Assembly (NCBI GenBank): GCA_949298805.1
Contig: CASFXY010000003.1
Span: 22,868-86,867, forward strand
DNA length: 64,000 bases
Source of the DNA: an uncultured bacterium
GTDB taxonomy: Bacteria; Cyanobacteriota; Vampirovibrionia; Gastranaerophilales; Gastranaerophilaceae
Direction of reading: 5' to 3'
Of the stretch, positions 44,068-53,972 are shown piece after piece; positions within the stretch are counted from its first letter, which is position 1, and each line of letters starts with the position of its first letter. A program made the position numbers and the translations under genes. Under the pieces are notes generated by a model. It was not told where the DNA came from. It did not search any database and saw only the letters and a program-made list of their open reading frames with translations.

Positions 44068-44805
44068 TTATATGTATGTCCAAGGCACTTGTTCTTTTGC
44101 AATAATTGTTTCGACTCCGGTTTTTGCAATTAAACCTTGTATTAAAGGTAGAACAGGCAATTCTGATTCAAAATGCCCTATATCCGCAACAGCAAAGCCT
44201 TCAACTTCCAATGCGGCATGGAATTTTATATCACCGGTTATATAAAGATCGACATCATAATCATTTAATGTTTCTATGTAGCTTCCCCCTGCGCCGGCAC
44301 AAATCGCAACATTTCTAACGGTTTGGACATTCGAGGGGTTAATAAGCTTTATTCTTTCAGAGTTTAAGGATTGTTTTATTCCTAAAACAAATTCGTCAAG
44401 CGCAATTTCATCTTTCAGATGTGAAATTTTTATATAATCATTTACCGTTACAAGGTTTTTGAGCCCCAAAACTCCGCAAAGTGCATCTGTTGTTGAGCCA
44501 TAAGTTTTATCAAGATTTGTATGTGCACTGTAAACGCAGATATTATGCTTAATTGCTTGAATCAGTACATTGTTATCTATTTTATTGAGCTTATGAAAAA
44601 TTGGAGGATGGTGTGTAATAATCAGGTCGCAATCATTTGTTATGGCTTGCTCAAGCACTTCTTTTGTAAACGAGAGTGCGATTAGAACTCTATTGGTATA
44701 ATCGTGGTGCAAATTAATTTGCCAGCCTGTATTATCCCAACTTTCCGCCAGTTCCGGCGAAGCATACCTTTCAATTTTTAAAATAATTTCATCAGTTTTA
44801 ATCAT
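44068..44805 (-). CDS. Nif3-like dinuclear metal-centre protein
   Basis: 245 residues, NIF3/YbgI (DUF34) family, which forms a hexamer with a two-metal site. Seen: PELAESWDNTGWQI, the metal-binding ITHHPPIFH (near 62-70), YSAHTNLDKTYG, CAGAGGSYIE, YITGDIKFH and ADIGHFESE. Proposed roles include GTP cyclohydrolase-like or stress functions; none is settled. It overlaps coaBC by 8 bp. Confidence 0.9.
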   Translation of the reverse strand: MIKTDEIILKIERYASPELAESWDNTGWQINLHHDYTNRVLIALSFTKEVLEQAITNDCDLIITHHPPIFHKLNKIDNNVLIQAIKHNICVYSAHTNLDKTYGSTTDALCGVLGLKNLVTVNDYIKISHLKDEIALDEFVLGIKQSLNSERIKLINPSNVQTVRNVAICAGAGGSYIETLNDYDVDLYITGDIKFHAALEVEGFAVADIGHFESELPVLPLIQGLIAKTGVETIIAKEQVPWTYI

Positions 44806-45961
44806 ATAATTTCTCCAAAATTGCGCGCGCTATATTTTCTTTGCTTGTTTTTTCAATTTTTTCAATATTTTGAAATTTATCTATTATCCAGATTTCATTT
44901 TCATTTGTGCCCAGAGCGGTTTTTGCTTCATTTGCTATTATTAATTCACAGCCCTTTGTTTTAATTTTTTCTTTTGCATTTTCCAATATATTTTCACTTG
45001 AGAGGCAAAATCCTACTGCAATTTGATTTTGCGATTTTTCTTCACACATAATTTTTAAAATATCAGGATTTTGCACAAGTTCAAGTGTATAAAGTTCGCC
45101 TGTGTCTTTTTTTGAAATTTTACTTTTGGAATAATTTTTAACTTTAAAATCACTTACTGCCGCTGCCATGATTAAGAAATTTGCATTATCTTGTATAAAT
45201 GCTTTTCTTGTTTCTTCAAGCATTTTTTCGGTATTTGATGTAACAATTATATTGTATGGTTTTTGTATTTCAAATGTTGAAATAAGTGTGACATCCGCAC
45301 CTGACTCAAAAGCACAATCCGCAAGCGCAATGCCCATTTTACCCGATGAGGAGTTTGAAATAAAACGAACGGGATCGATTGGTTCTTTTGTTCCGCCTGC
45401 GGTTATAACAATTTTTTTACCGTTTAAAGGCTTGTTTTTATGTATCGAATTGTATATTTTATCTAAAGAACATAATCTGCCCTTATCCGTTGTCCCGCAA
45501 GCCAAAAACCCGATTTCCGGTTCTAAAATTTTACATCCGAAATTTTCGATTTTTTTAATATTTTCTTGCACAAAAGGATTTTCCCACATTCCGGTATTCA
45601 TTGCAGGTGCAAGTATGGTTGGTTTTTTATATCCTAAATATGCACAAAAAATTGATGTTAAGAGATTGTCGCATATTCCGTTTGCAATTTTACTTAAGGT
45701 ATTTGCGCTAAGCGGTGCTATTATAAAAATATCCGCCCAATCACACAAGCCAATGTGTTCTGTTTTATTTCTCGGATTGAACTGTTCACAGTATAGAGGA
45801 TTACAGCTTAGAGTTTCAAGGGTAAGTGGTGTGACAAAGTTTTTTGCATCGGGCGTCATTACAACTTTGACGTTATAGTGTGATTTTTTAAACATTCTTA
45901 CAAGTTCGCAAATTTTGTAAGCAGAAATAGATGAGGTTATACCGATTAGTATATTTTTCAT
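44798..45961 (-). CDS. coaBC: Bifunctional CoaBC (phosphopantothenoylcysteine synthetase/decarboxylase)
   Basis: Two steps of coenzyme A synthesis. 387 residues: the N-terminal CoaC flavoprotein (GITSSISAYK, with TPDAKNFVTPLTLETLS, PLSANTLSKIANG, and the substrate clamp PAMNTGMW) and the C-terminal CoaB ligase (ITAGGTKEPIDPVRFISNSS, AAAVSDFKVKNYSKSKI, and a VGFCLSSENIL segment). Length is typical. Its start overlaps the gmk stop by 4 bp. Confidence 0.95.
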   Translation of the reverse strand: MKNILIGITSSISAYKICELVRMFKKSHYNVKVVMTPDAKNFVTPLTLETLSCNPLYCEQFNPRNKTEHIGLCDWADIFIIAPLSANTLSKIANGICDNLLTSIFCAYLGYKKPTILAPAMNTGMWENPFVQENIKKIENFGCKILEPEIGFLACGTTDKGRLCSLDKIYNSIHKNKPLNGKKIVITAGGTKEPIDPVRFISNSSSGKMGIALADCAFESGADVTLISTFEIQKPYNIIVTSNTEKMLEETRKAFIQDNANFLIMAAAVSDFKVKNYSKSKISKKDTGELYTLELVQNPDILKIMCEEKSQNQIAVGFCLSSENILENAKEKIKTKGCELIIANEAKTALGTNENEIWIIDKFQNIEKIEKTSKENIARAILEKLYD

Positions 45962-46530
45962 ATAGCCCTCTCTTTTTCGTAAATACTTTGTAATTGTTCA
46001 AATGCCTTATCTACTTTGTCATTTATTACAACATATTTATAATTTTTTGATTCTTCAAGTTCACTTTTAACTATATCTAAACGCTTCAAAATCATTTCTT
46101 CGGTTTCGGTTTTTCTTCCCCTCAGGCGATTTTCCAATTCGTCCATATTTGGTGGCATTATAAAAATCGAAACACAATTTTTATATTCTTCCATAATTTT
46201 TTTTGCGCCCTGAGTTTCAATTTCAAGAATGACGCTTTTGCCGTTTTCAAGGGAATTCAAAACAAAATCTTTTCTTGTTCCGTAATAATTATCAGAATAT
46301 TTTGCCCATTCTAAAAATTCGTTATTTTCTATGTCTTTTTTAAATTCTTCTTTGGAAATAAAAAAATAATTAATACCGTTTTTTTCTCCAAGGCGAGGTT
46401 TTCTTGTTGTGCAAGATACCGAGTATATAATATTACCTTTATTTTTTTCAAAAAATTTACTTAGTACTGTTCCCTTGCCTACTCCTGAGGGACCGGTTAT
46501 TACGTATAATTTTGCCTTTTTGTCTTTCAT
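45958..46530 (-). CDS. gmk: Guanylate kinase
   Basis: GMP to GDP. 190 residues: P-loop ITGPSGVGKGTVL (near 11-23), SCTTRKPRLGEKNGINYFF, EWAKYSDNYYGT, LEIETQGAKK and FIMPPNMDELENRL. First gene of the gmk-coaBC-nif3-aroC-aroK-aroB operon; gmk-coaBC adjacency is common. A terminator of the preceding LysM gene lies 30 bp upstream. Confidence 0.96.
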   Translation of the reverse strand: MKDKKAKLYVITGPSGVGKGTVLSKFFEKNKGNIIYSVSCTTRKPRLGEKNGINYFFISKEEFKKDIENNEFLEWAKYSDNYYGTRKDFVLNSLENGKSVILEIETQGAKKIMEEYKNCVSIFIMPPNMDELENRLRGRKTETEEMILKRLDIVKSELEESKNYKYVVINDKVDKAFEQLQSIYEKERAI

Positions 46531-46560
46531 AGGGGCTATTATACAACAGTTTTAAATATA

Positions 46561-46586
46561 AAAAAAGCGGTTTAAACCGCTTTTTT
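46561..46586 (-). terminator. Terminator of the LysM/EF-hand gene
   Basis: A 26-bp perfect palindrome, AAAAAAGCGG-TTTAAA-CCGCTTTTTT, lies just past the stop at 46589 on the minus strand and 30 bp before the gmk ATG. Confidence 0.75.
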
Positions 46587-46588
46587 AA

Positions 46589-47449
46589 TTATGCTTGAAT
46601 AATTGTTTTGTTTTCGGGGTCTTGTTTGTCCATATTTTCGTTTTTAATTATTTTATCTATTTCTTTGTCAATTTTGTTAAATGCTTCAAACATATCTTCT
46701 ATTTCGTCGGAATCAAGTACTCCGTCACCGTTTGTGTCAAGATTTTCGTATGCTGATTTCAATTTTTCTTCATTTTCAGAATATATTTCTCTTTTTTGAG
46801 AGGTTATACCTGTTTTGTACCAGTTTAAGAAATAATCGTAACTTATTGTTTCATCTTTGTTTAAATTTTTAAAGTTACCGTTAGCGGTGTTTTTAAGATT
46901 TTCTTCATATTCTTGTTTTTGTTCTTCTTTTGTTTTTTTCTTGCTACTTGTGCTGTATTCGGTTTTAGATGTTTCTTTGGTGGACGATATTGTAACCGAT
47001 ATGGGGCTTTCTACTGTGCCAAATAGAGATGCTATTCCGGAAAGAAGTGTTTGCATTCCGCTTCTTCCGCTAAGGCTTGATAAGAATTGAAATATATTAA
47101 CTTCAATTATGTCAGGTTCATTATTTTTCTGCGGGAAGAATGAATTTTGATTATCTTCAAAAGGCATTTTATTTCCGAATGTCGGAAAATCAAATGTTTG
47201 GTTTTCTTGCGAGCTTTGTAACCCTGTTTGCATTTGCGATTGTTCGCCATCTGCCTTTTGTGTAAGTTCAAAAATGTCGCTTGGTAATTTTAATGTGTCA
47301 CCGGAGAAAATTGTTGTGTTGGCACTGCCCAAGTTATTTAGTTCAACAATTTCGTCAATAACTTTTTGAATATCAGCGTTATTTTTAGCACCACATTCTT
47401 TTGTTGCTATGCCCCAGAGTGAATCTCCGCTTTGAATTGTGTAGCTCAT
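46589..47449 (-). CDS. LysM plus EF-hand-like protein
   Basis: 286 residues. A LysM domain starts at the very N-terminus (SYTIQSGDSLWGIATKECG ... IFSGDTLKLP, about 2-56), with no signal peptide. A Gln/Ser/Asn-rich middle and a Lys/Glu-rich segment follow, then a C-terminal EF-hand-like loop, DTNGDGVLDSDEIEDMF (near 238-254), with DxNxDG calcium-ligand spacing. LysM binds peptidoglycan in known proteins; how this protein leaves the cytoplasm is unclear. The neighbouring gene also carries an EF-hand-like loop. Confidence 0.75.
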   Translation of the reverse strand: MSYTIQSGDSLWGIATKECGAKNNADIQKVIDEIVELNNLGSANTTIFSGDTLKLPSDIFELTQKADGEQSQMQTGLQSSQENQTFDFPTFGNKMPFEDNQNSFFPQKNNEPDIIEVNIFQFLSSLSGRSGMQTLLSGIASLFGTVESPISVTISSTKETSKTEYSTSSKKKTKEEQKQEYEENLKNTANGNFKNLNKDETISYDYFLNWYKTGITSQKREIYSENEEKLKSAYENLDTNGDGVLDSDEIEDMFEAFNKIDKEIDKIIKNENMDKQDPENKTIIQA

Positions 47450-47556
47450 AGTAACTGCCTCACGATTTTTTTCTATACATATTATATAAAACGTATATAA
47501 AAAGTCGAAATTTCAATTTAATGTTATTTTGTTACAAAAGTTAACAATTCCTTAAT

Positions 47557-47578
47557 AAAAAAGCCGCCTTTTGGGCGG
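47557..47578 (-). terminator. Terminator of the EF-hand gene at 47592
   Basis: GCCGCC-TTTT-GGGCGGC hairpin at 47563-47579. On the minus strand it runs into TTTTTTATT, directly after the stop of the 47592 gene. Confidence 0.75.
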
Positions 47579-47591
47579 CGATACTGTTTTT

Positions 47592-48251
47592 TTATGTTAA
47601 ATATTTTTGAAATTCTTGTATATTTGTTTTAAATTTATCTGACGTATAGTCTATACCAAGCGAACTTGAACTGATTTTACCATCAACACTTCCATCAGCA
47701 TTATCTACCGCTGCATAAAAACCTTGTAATTCATTTTTTTCCAATATTCCGTCGCCATCTATATCTATTGCATTGAAAGTTGCTGTACTATAGGCTTTTG
47801 CACTTTCATATTGTTCGTCATTTAAATTAGATGTGTTTGGTGAACCAAGTTGAGCCGCTGTGTATTCTTCAAGGCTTATTCCTTCTTCTCCGTCAGTTTC
47901 CCAAGCATTCATGTCTCCTTGGGCAAGTTTTGCTGTTTGTTCAACGTATGCGGGTACAAAAGTTTGTGCATTGCTTATGTCATAATCTCCTTCCATGAAA
48001 TCAAAGCTGTATCCTGCCTCTTTTTGTCCTTTTAAATAATTTAGTTCCGCTTCCAAATACTCAATTCGCAAGTCGTTATATTTTTGTGTTAGTTCTTCTG
48101 CTTGCTGTTTTGTAAGCTCTCCTTGTGCGAGTTGAAAAATTTCATTTAATTCATTGTTAATTCTGTTCATTGTGCTGGTGTATTCGTTAACAGCGTTACC
48201 ATGGCTATTTAGCCAGTTTTGCATAAGTCCGTAGACCCCGTTTGTTGACAT
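47592..48251 (-). CDS. EF-hand-like hypothetical protein
   Basis: 219 residues. The N-terminal half is helical (NRINNELNEIFQLAQGELTK, then a coiled charged segment). The C-terminal half has EF-hand-type loops: DIDGDGILEKNELQGFYAAV (near 175-194) and a looser ADGSVDGKISSS. No signal peptide or membrane segment. An AAAGAGGAA RBS precedes ATG 48251. It has its own terminator, so it is not in one operon with the LysM gene, although both carry Ca-loop-like motifs. Function unknown. Confidence 0.7.
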   Translation of the reverse strand: MSTNGVYGLMQNWLNSHGNAVNEYTSTMNRINNELNEIFQLAQGELTKQQAEELTQKYNDLRIEYLEAELNYLKGQKEAGYSFDFMEGDYDISNAQTFVPAYVEQTAKLAQGDMNAWETDGEEGISLEEYTAAQLGSPNTSNLNDEQYESAKAYSTATFNAIDIDGDGILEKNELQGFYAAVDNADGSVDGKISSSSLGIDYTSDKFKTNIQEFQKYLT

Positions 48252-48331
48252 GATAAATTCCTCTTTCTCTTTTTCTTAAATTAATAAAAAAAATAAAGAG
48301 GGAAAAATTTACTTTTTATGTATAAATGTAA

Positions 48332-48356
48332 AAAGCGGGTTTTTTAAACCCGCTTT
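48332..48356 (-). terminator. Terminator after rpoD
   Basis: An 11-bp stem, AAAGCGGGTTT (48332-48342) with AAACCCGCTTT (48346-48356), ends the dgt-dnaG-rpoD transcript a few bases after the rpoD stop. Confidence 0.75.
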
Positions 48357-48359
48357 AGT

Positions 48360-49433
48360 TTAAACTTCAATATATTCTTTGAGCCTTTTTGAACGGTTTG
48401 GATGTCTGAGTTTTCTTAACGCTTTTGCTTCAATTTGTCTGATACGCTCACGAGTAACGCCAAAAAGTTGCCCTACTTCTTCCAGTGTCCTTTGTCTGCC
48501 ATCATCCATACCAAAGCGCAATCTTAGAACATCTCTTTCGCGTGCCGATAAACTTCCTAAGACTTCTGCCAAATCCTCCCTGAGTAATTCATGCGCAACA
48601 GTTTTAACCGGCGCATCAGCATCTTTATCTTCTATAAAATCACCTAAGCGAGAGTCTTCTTCTTTGCCGATAGGTGTTTCAAGGGATAGCGGTTCTTGTG
48701 CAACTTTGATTATTTCCCTTAATTTGTTAATTGAAATACCCATTTCAACCGATAATTCTTCTTCGGTAGGTTTTCTTGCAAGTTCTTGAGCAAGTTTTCT
48801 TGTAACTTTTTTTAGCTTATTGATTGTTTCAACCATGTGAACAGGTATTCTTATTGTCCTTGCCTGATCGGCAATTGCACGAGTAATTGCTTGCCTTATC
48901 CACCATGTTGCATAAGTTGAAAATTTGTAACCTCTTTCATGGTCAAATTTTTCGGCAGCGCGAATAAGACCCAAGTTCCCTTCCTGAATTAAGTCTAAAA
49001 ACAACATTCCGCGACCTACGTATTTTTTTGCAATTGAAACAACAAGTCGCAAGTTTGCCTGAACCAGTTTCCTTTTTGCTATTGCACCACTGTTTCCGCC
49101 GGCAACAATTTTTCTTGCCAAATCAATTTCTTCATCAGCAGTTAAAAGTTTAATTCTGCCTATTTCTCTTAAATACATTCTGACAGGGTCATCAACAGAA
49201 ATTCCGCGCGGGGGCGTGATGTCGCCTTCTTGAGATTCTTCATCTTCTTCTTTATCAAAGAAACCTCCGGAAAGACCTGCATCCATTTGACTTACACCAT
49301 GGCTGCTTATAATGTTGCTGATGTTATCGGTTTCAAGCCCTGTAGAATCGAAATAATTATCTTCGCCTATCATGTCGCTATTCTTATCAACAACGCTTAT
49401 AACTGAATCATCGGAATTTCTTTTTCTGCTCAT
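48360..49433 (-). CDS. rpoD: Primary sigma factor RpoD (sigma-70)
   Basis: Housekeeping sigma factor. 357 residues: a short acidic N-terminal region, then region 1.2 ([20 protein letters not shown]), region 2 ([37 protein letters not shown]), region 3 ([14 protein letters not shown]) and region 4 ([39 protein letters not shown]). The length fits the primary sigma factors of bacteria without a long non-conserved region. The ATG overlaps the dnaG stop by 1 bp (TAATG). Confidence 0.97.
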   Translation of the reverse strand: MSRKRNSDDSVISVVDKNSDMIGEDNYFDSTGLETDNISNIISSHGVSQMDAGLSGGFFDKEEDEESQEGDITPPRGISVDDPVRMYLREIGRIKLLTADEEIDLARKIVAGGNSGAIAKRKLVQANLRLVVSIAKKYVGRGMLFLDLIQEGNLGLIRAAEKFDHERGYKFSTYATWWIRQAITRAIADQARTIRIPVHMVETINKLKKVTRKLAQELARKPTEEELSVEMGISINKLREIIKVAQEPLSLETPIGKEEDSRLGDFIEDKDADAPVKTVAHELLREDLAEVLGSLSARERDVLRLRFGMDDGRQRTLEEVGQLFGVTRERIRQIEAKALRKLRHPNRSKRLKEYIEV

Positions 49434-51310
49434 TAAAGTGTCTCCATTCTGTTTGCTTCAAATTGTTTCATAAGTATTTTAAGCTTTTCATCCTCGCTGA
49501 GGTTCTTATCTTTTATTTTCTGCCTCAGTTCGTACTTTTGCATTTTATCATTTATGCTGTTAAGCCTTTCAAAAATTTCATTAACGGCTTGTATATAATT
49601 TTCATAATCTAGATTTTCATATTCTGTTGATGAAAAAATTTCATCGGATAATTTTTGTTGTATGTTTGTATTATTGTAAAACTCGCAAAAAAGTTTTTTT
49701 GCTAGCTCATCAATATTATTTACTTCGCTAAGTGCTTTGTCAATAGATGAAATAATTGCCAAATTAACCTCGTTGTGTGCTTTATAAGTTCTTATGGCAT
49801 GTGCGTAAAAGTTTCTTTTTTCGGGAGTGTTCGCGACAAAAGCAAGTTTTATGAGATTGTTTTCCATAAGAGTGTATCTTGTTTTTAAATCTTTTGAAGC
49901 ATGGCGCGAAATTGGTATCTGTGAATTGTTTTCATATTCTTCAAAAGAATTATTTTTGTATTTTGTTTTTTGTACTTGTGATTTTAAAATTTCTTCATCA
50001 AGATTTAATTTAAAGGAAGTGTTTTTGATATAATCGGACAAAATTACGGGATTTTGAATTTCAGACAAAATATCAGCTATTTGTTGTACAAATTCGCTTT
50101 TTTGTTGCGGTGTTGTGTCTGAATTTATTTCATTAAGAATTTTATTAAGTCTGTAATCAAGGAATAAAGGTGCATTTTCTATGTGTTTTTTATATTCTTG
50201 CGCGCCAAATTCTCTTATGAATTCATCAGGGTCCTTTCCGCCAATTTGCGATACGACTCTAATTTCGCAAACCGAGTCATTGTTTTGCGAGTAGCTTGAA
50301 TCGTATTGTTTAATATCTCCAAGGTTAGAGAAAATATTTTTTATGACCTCAGCACCTGCTCTTGTTGCCTTTTGACCGGCTGAATCAGAGTCAAAGGCAA
50401 GGTAAATTTTTCTTGAAGGGCTGTATCTTGCAATAAGCTTTATATGTTGAGGTGTTAAGGCTGTTCCGCAAGAAGCTACAGCATTTTGCACACCTGCCAC
50501 ATGGGCTGATATTACATCAAAATAACCCTCCATAATTATAACCGAATCTTCTTGCTTAATATATTCTTTTGCTCGGTTTAACCCGAAAAGAACATTGCTT
50601 TTATTGTAAATTGAAGAATCGGGAGAATTTAAATATTTCGGATTTTGTCCTTCCATAATGGCACGTGCGCCAAAGGCTATTGTATTTGAATTTACATCCA
50701 TTATAGGGATAATTATTCTATTTTTAAATCTGTCTAAAAAATCACCGTTTTTTTCATATAAAAGTCCTGCTTTATACATTTCATCATTTGTATAGCCTTT
50801 TTCTCTTAAATATTCCTTGAGTTCAAAGTTTGAATTTGGCGCAAGCCCTAGAAAGAATTTTCCTATCGCAATTTCGCCTACTCCTCTTTTTTCAAGATAT
50901 TCAAGCGCGCGCTCATTTTTGAGGAGTTTATTATGGTAAAATTTCATAGCTTCGTCCATAGCGCACAAAAGTCTGTCTTTTTCTTGCTTATATTTTTGTG
51001 TGTCTTTTGAACTTTTTGGCAGCTCTATTCCAAGAATTTCAGCTTGTTCTTCTATAACTTCTTTAAAATTTTGATTATTTATTTTCATCAAAAAAGCAAG
51101 TACATCGCCACCTTCGCCACAGCCAAAACACTTAAAAATCTGACGTGACGGAGTAACTACAAAAGAAGGGGTCTTTTCATTGTGAAAAGGGCATAAACCG
51201 CTATAGTTGTGACCTGCTTTTTTTAGTACAACATATTTTGAAACAACATCAACAATATCAAGACTGTTTTTTATTTGTTCTACTGCCTGGCCGTAAGTTA
51301 TTTCCGACAT
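49433..51310 (-). CDS. dnaG: DNA primase DnaG
   Basis: Makes RNA primers for replication. 625 residues: an N-terminal zinc ribbon ([11 protein letters not shown] and CFGCGEGGD, near 41-66), an RNA-polymerase-like core with a TOPRIM domain ([25 protein letters not shown]), then a C-terminal DnaB-interacting helical region. Start ATG 51310 overlaps dgt by 13 bp; the stop overlaps rpoD. dnaG-rpoD is the conserved macromolecular-synthesis arrangement; rpsU is not present here. Confidence 0.97.
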   Translation of the reverse strand: MSEITYGQAVEQIKNSLDIVDVVSKYVVLKKAGHNYSGLCPFHNEKTPSFVVTPSRQIFKCFGCGEGGDVLAFLMKINNQNFKEVIEEQAEILGIELPKSSKDTQKYKQEKDRLLCAMDEAMKFYHNKLLKNERALEYLEKRGVGEIAIGKFFLGLAPNSNFELKEYLREKGYTNDEMYKAGLLYEKNGDFLDRFKNRIIIPIMDVNSNTIAFGARAIMEGQNPKYLNSPDSSIYNKSNVLFGLNRAKEYIKQEDSVIIMEGYFDVISAHVAGVQNAVASCGTALTPQHIKLIARYSPSRKIYLAFDSDSAGQKATRAGAEVIKNIFSNLGDIKQYDSSYSQNNDSVCEIRVVSQIGGKDPDEFIREFGAQEYKKHIENAPLFLDYRLNKILNEINSDTTPQQKSEFVQQIADILSEIQNPVILSDYIKNTSFKLNLDEEILKSQVQKTKYKNNSFEEYENNSQIPISRHASKDLKTRYTLMENNLIKLAFVANTPEKRNFYAHAIRTYKAHNEVNLAIISSIDKALSEVNNIDELAKKLFCEFYNNTNIQQKLSDEIFSSTEYENLDYENYIQAVNEIFERLNSINDKMQKYELRQKIKDKNLSEDEKLKILMKQFEANRMETL

Positions 51311-52248
51311 ATTTCCTTATGGGTTGTTATGGCGAATTGGTCGCTCATGCCTGCTACATAGTCAATTGAACCCTGTTCGCCGTAAATATTTTTGTAATAC
51401 TCAAACAATTCTGAAACAATTCTTTTGATTTTATTTTCTTCCTGCTTCGTTTTATCATTAAAATAAACATTTTTAAACATCCATGACCTTAAATTGTTTA
51501 AAAAGTTTACACAAGCTTCGGACATTTTTATTTCACTTTGGTCGATACTGTTTAAATACATGTCTTTTATAACAGTATTAATTCTTTCGAATTTTGTTGT
51601 GCCAAAATATTTTTGAAATTCTTTTGGTATATCATTTTCTGTTATAATTTCTTCTCTTATGGCATCTTCAATGTCATGGTTTAAATATGCAATTCTATCG
51701 GCAATTTTTACAATTTGCCCTTCAAGCGTAAAAGGTTTACCAATCCCTGTATGGTTTAAAATTCCGTCCAGCGTTTCTTTTGTTAGATTTAAACCCTCAA
51801 GAACTTCAACCACTCTTACACCGTGAACATTGTGCTTAAATCCGTTTTTTGTCGCTTCCATCAATGCTTCTTCGCCGCTGTGTCCGAAAGGTGCATGACC
51901 TAAATCATGCCCTAAAGCTATTGCTTCCGTTAAGTCTTCGTTTAAGTTTAAAATTCTTGCAAGTGTTCTTGAGATTTGTGAAACTTCGAGAGTATGAGTT
52001 AGCCTTGTTCTTAAATGGTCGTTTTTAGGAGTGTAGAATACTTGAGTTTTTCTTTTTAACCTTCTAAATGCTTTTGAATTTATAATGCGTTCTTTGTCGC
52101 TTTGGAATTCGGTCCTAAAAGGATCTTTTTGAGTTTCATTCTTATTTCTCCCTTTTGTATCGGCGGATTTTTGTGCAAACGGAGAAAGGAATTCTTCTTT
52201 TTTATACAAAAGTTTTCTAATTTTGTTTAAATCATTATTTGATGACAT
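51298..52248 (-). CDS. dgt: Deoxyguanosinetriphosphate triphosphohydrolase-like protein
   Basis: HD-domain nucleotide triphosphohydrolase, dGTPase type 2, 316 residues. Motifs: FRTEFQSDKERIINSKAFRR, HLRTRLTHTLEVSQ (His 1), ALGHDLGHAPFGHSGE (HD), NHTGIG and IVKIADRIAYLNHDIED (last Asp). First gene of the dgt-dnaG-rpoD operon, a linkage also seen in Firmicutes. It probably tunes dNTP pools. Confidence 0.93.
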   Translation of the reverse strand: MSSNNDLNKIRKLLYKKEEFLSPFAQKSADTKGRNKNETQKDPFRTEFQSDKERIINSKAFRRLKRKTQVFYTPKNDHLRTRLTHTLEVSQISRTLARILNLNEDLTEAIALGHDLGHAPFGHSGEEALMEATKNGFKHNVHGVRVVEVLEGLNLTKETLDGILNHTGIGKPFTLEGQIVKIADRIAYLNHDIEDAIREEIITENDIPKEFQKYFGTTKFERINTVIKDMYLNSIDQSEIKMSEACVNFLNNLRSWMFKNVYFNDKTKQEENKIKRIVSELFEYYKNIYGEQGSIDYVAGMSDQFAITTHKEICRK

Positions 52249-52325
52249 ATTAAAATTTTAACACAAACTTTATATTGAACATATTGAAATTTAATATTTC
52301 TAATTTATACTTATAAAAGGTTATG

Positions 52326-53285
52326 ATGTTGGGTCAATTGATGAATAATAAAAAGTTGTCGGATGATATCATCTTTCAAGTTAAAGATGAGATTAATAAA
52401 TCTCAAGACAACTTCACTTCTTTATTTTCTGTTTTAAAGGCTCATTATAACAAGGATGAACTGTCTGAAATTTATTCTAAACTTTTGGGGGAAATCAAGA
52501 CCCCTAATTTTTTAAATGTTTTAATAAAAGAAATAGACAGACTCAAACACCCTGATAACCTCGATGATTTAATTGATTTTATTTTGGATTGCGATTCAAA
52601 TGATTTTAAAGACAGCGGAGAGTATTTGAATTTAAAGGTTTTGTGTATAAAAGCAATTTCAAATTATAAAAATATCAAAGCCGTAACTCCTCTTTTGTAT
52701 TGCTTAAATAATAAGAATGAAAATTATAAATTCCGTCTTGCTGCAGCAGAGGCATTGGGCAAAATCGGAGACAAAAATGCTGTCGACTCCCTCATTGATG
52801 TTGTGTCTGATGAAAACGAAAAGTCCGTTTATGTACGTGAATCAGCTGCTCTTGCGCTTGGCATGATAGGAGATGCCAGAGCTTTAGATGCTTTTGTGGG
52901 TATATTGGAAGCCAAAAAAACATTTCTTGATAAATTTACTTTTTTAAAAGAACGCATTATTGAAGCTTTAAATAAAATTGATTTTTCCAACAATAAACGA
53001 GCGGTTGCTGTCTTAAAAGAGGCTCTTAATGATGAATCCGCACAGGTTAGAATTAATGCAATAGAGTCTTTGATGAATTCTAAGGTTCCCTCTGCGCCTG
53101 ATTTAATATGGAAAATGCTTTATGATACAAATCAAGAGGTTCGCAAAAATGCAGTTATAGCCCTTTACAATATTGAGGGGCGTGATGTTCTTGTAAAAAT
53201 AATTTCAGATGAAACTTTAATGCCTGATTGTGCACAAGAAGCGCAAGATGTCCTGCTGGAAATCGGCGAGGATGATGATGAATAA
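52326..53285 (+). CDS. HEAT-repeat protein (PBS-lyase type)
   Basis: 319 residues from ATG 52326 (ATG 52323 lies only 2 nt from the AAAAGG). The N-terminal ~100 residues are helical; after that come at least three HEAT units (FRLAAAEALGKIGDKNAVDS, VRESAALALGMIGDARALDA, VRINAIESLMNSKVPSAPDL). This type occurs in cyanobacterial phycobilin lyases but also in many unrelated scaffolds; no catalytic residue is recognised. The Asp/Glu tail overlaps the queC start. Confidence 0.85.
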   Translation: MLGQLMNNKKLSDDIIFQVKDEINKSQDNFTSLFSVLKAHYNKDELSEIYSKLLGEIKTPNFLNVLIKEIDRLKHPDNLDDLIDFILDCDSNDFKDSGEYLNLKVLCIKAISNYKNIKAVTPLLYCLNNKNENYKFRLAAAEALGKIGDKNAVDSLIDVVSDENEKSVYVRESAALALGMIGDARALDAFVGILEAKKTFLDKFTFLKERIIEALNKIDFSNNKRAVAVLKEALNDESAQVRINAIESLMNSKVPSAPDLIWKMLYDTNQEVRKNAVIALYNIEGRDVLVKIISDETLMPDCAQEAQDVLLEIGEDDDE

Positions 53286-53952
53286 AAGTGGAGTTATTCT
53301 TCTTTCAGGCGGGTTAGATAGCCTTGTAAGCATTTGTGCATCATTAGAAATTTGCAAAATAGAACTTGCGCTTACTTTTGACTATTCGCAACGTGCTGCC
53401 AAAGAGGAAATACAGGCTGCTTCAAATATTGCAAGACATTATAATATTGAACATCGCGTTATAAAACTACCGTTTTTATCGGAAATAACCGATAATGCCT
53501 TGACAAAAAACGGGGCAAATCTTGATTTTGAAAAAATGGATAAAGATAGCGCAAAAGCTGTATGGGTGCCCAATAGAAACGGTTTATTTCTAAATATTGC
53601 CGCCTGCTTTGCAGATTCAAAAGGATATGATTATATAATAATAGGTGCAAATAAGGAGGAAGCAGGAACTTTCCCTGATAATGACGTTGATTTTCTTGAC
53701 TCAGCAGATAGTTTTTTTGAATTCTCAACATTAATGCATCCTAAAATTCTTGCCCCACTTAAAAATTTGTATAAACACGAGATAATAAATTTGGCATTGG
53801 AAAAAGGCTCTCCGCTTGAATATTTAAAAAGTTGTTACAATTCCTCCGGTGAGTATGAAAAAAAACATTGCGGAAAGTGCGAGTCTTGCAAGCGTTTGCG
53901 TGATGCTATTTTAAAAAGTGTTAACAAAGACTTGCTAAAACTCTTTTTTTAA
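53278..53952 (+). CDS. queC: 7-cyano-7-deazaguanine synthase QueC
   Basis: Makes preQ0 for queuosine-type tRNA (or DNA) modification. 224 residues from ATG 53278 (53272 and 53275 are alternatives). PP-loop VILLSGGLDSLVS, ALTFDYSQRAA, VPNRNGLFLNIAA and the C-terminal zinc site C-x(9)-CGKCESC are present. It overlaps the HEAT gene by 8 bp. A DUF366 protein follows 20 bp later. The other que genes are not in the window. Confidence 0.93.
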   Translation: MNKSGVILLSGGLDSLVSICASLEICKIELALTFDYSQRAAKEEIQAASNIARHYNIEHRVIKLPFLSEITDNALTKNGANLDFEKMDKDSAKAVWVPNRNGLFLNIAACFADSKGYDYIIIGANKEEAGTFPDNDVDFLDSADSFFEFSTLMHPKILAPLKNLYKHEIINLALEKGSPLEYLKSCYNSSGEYEKKHCGKCESCKRLRDAILKSVNKDLLKLFF

Positions 53953-53972
53953 CCCAAAATCATATTGTGGGT

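Noticed and set aside
45168..45878. 236-residue plus-strand ORF, the longest unassigned frame
   Set aside because: Antisense shadow of coaBC; long only because of codon bias on the coding strand.
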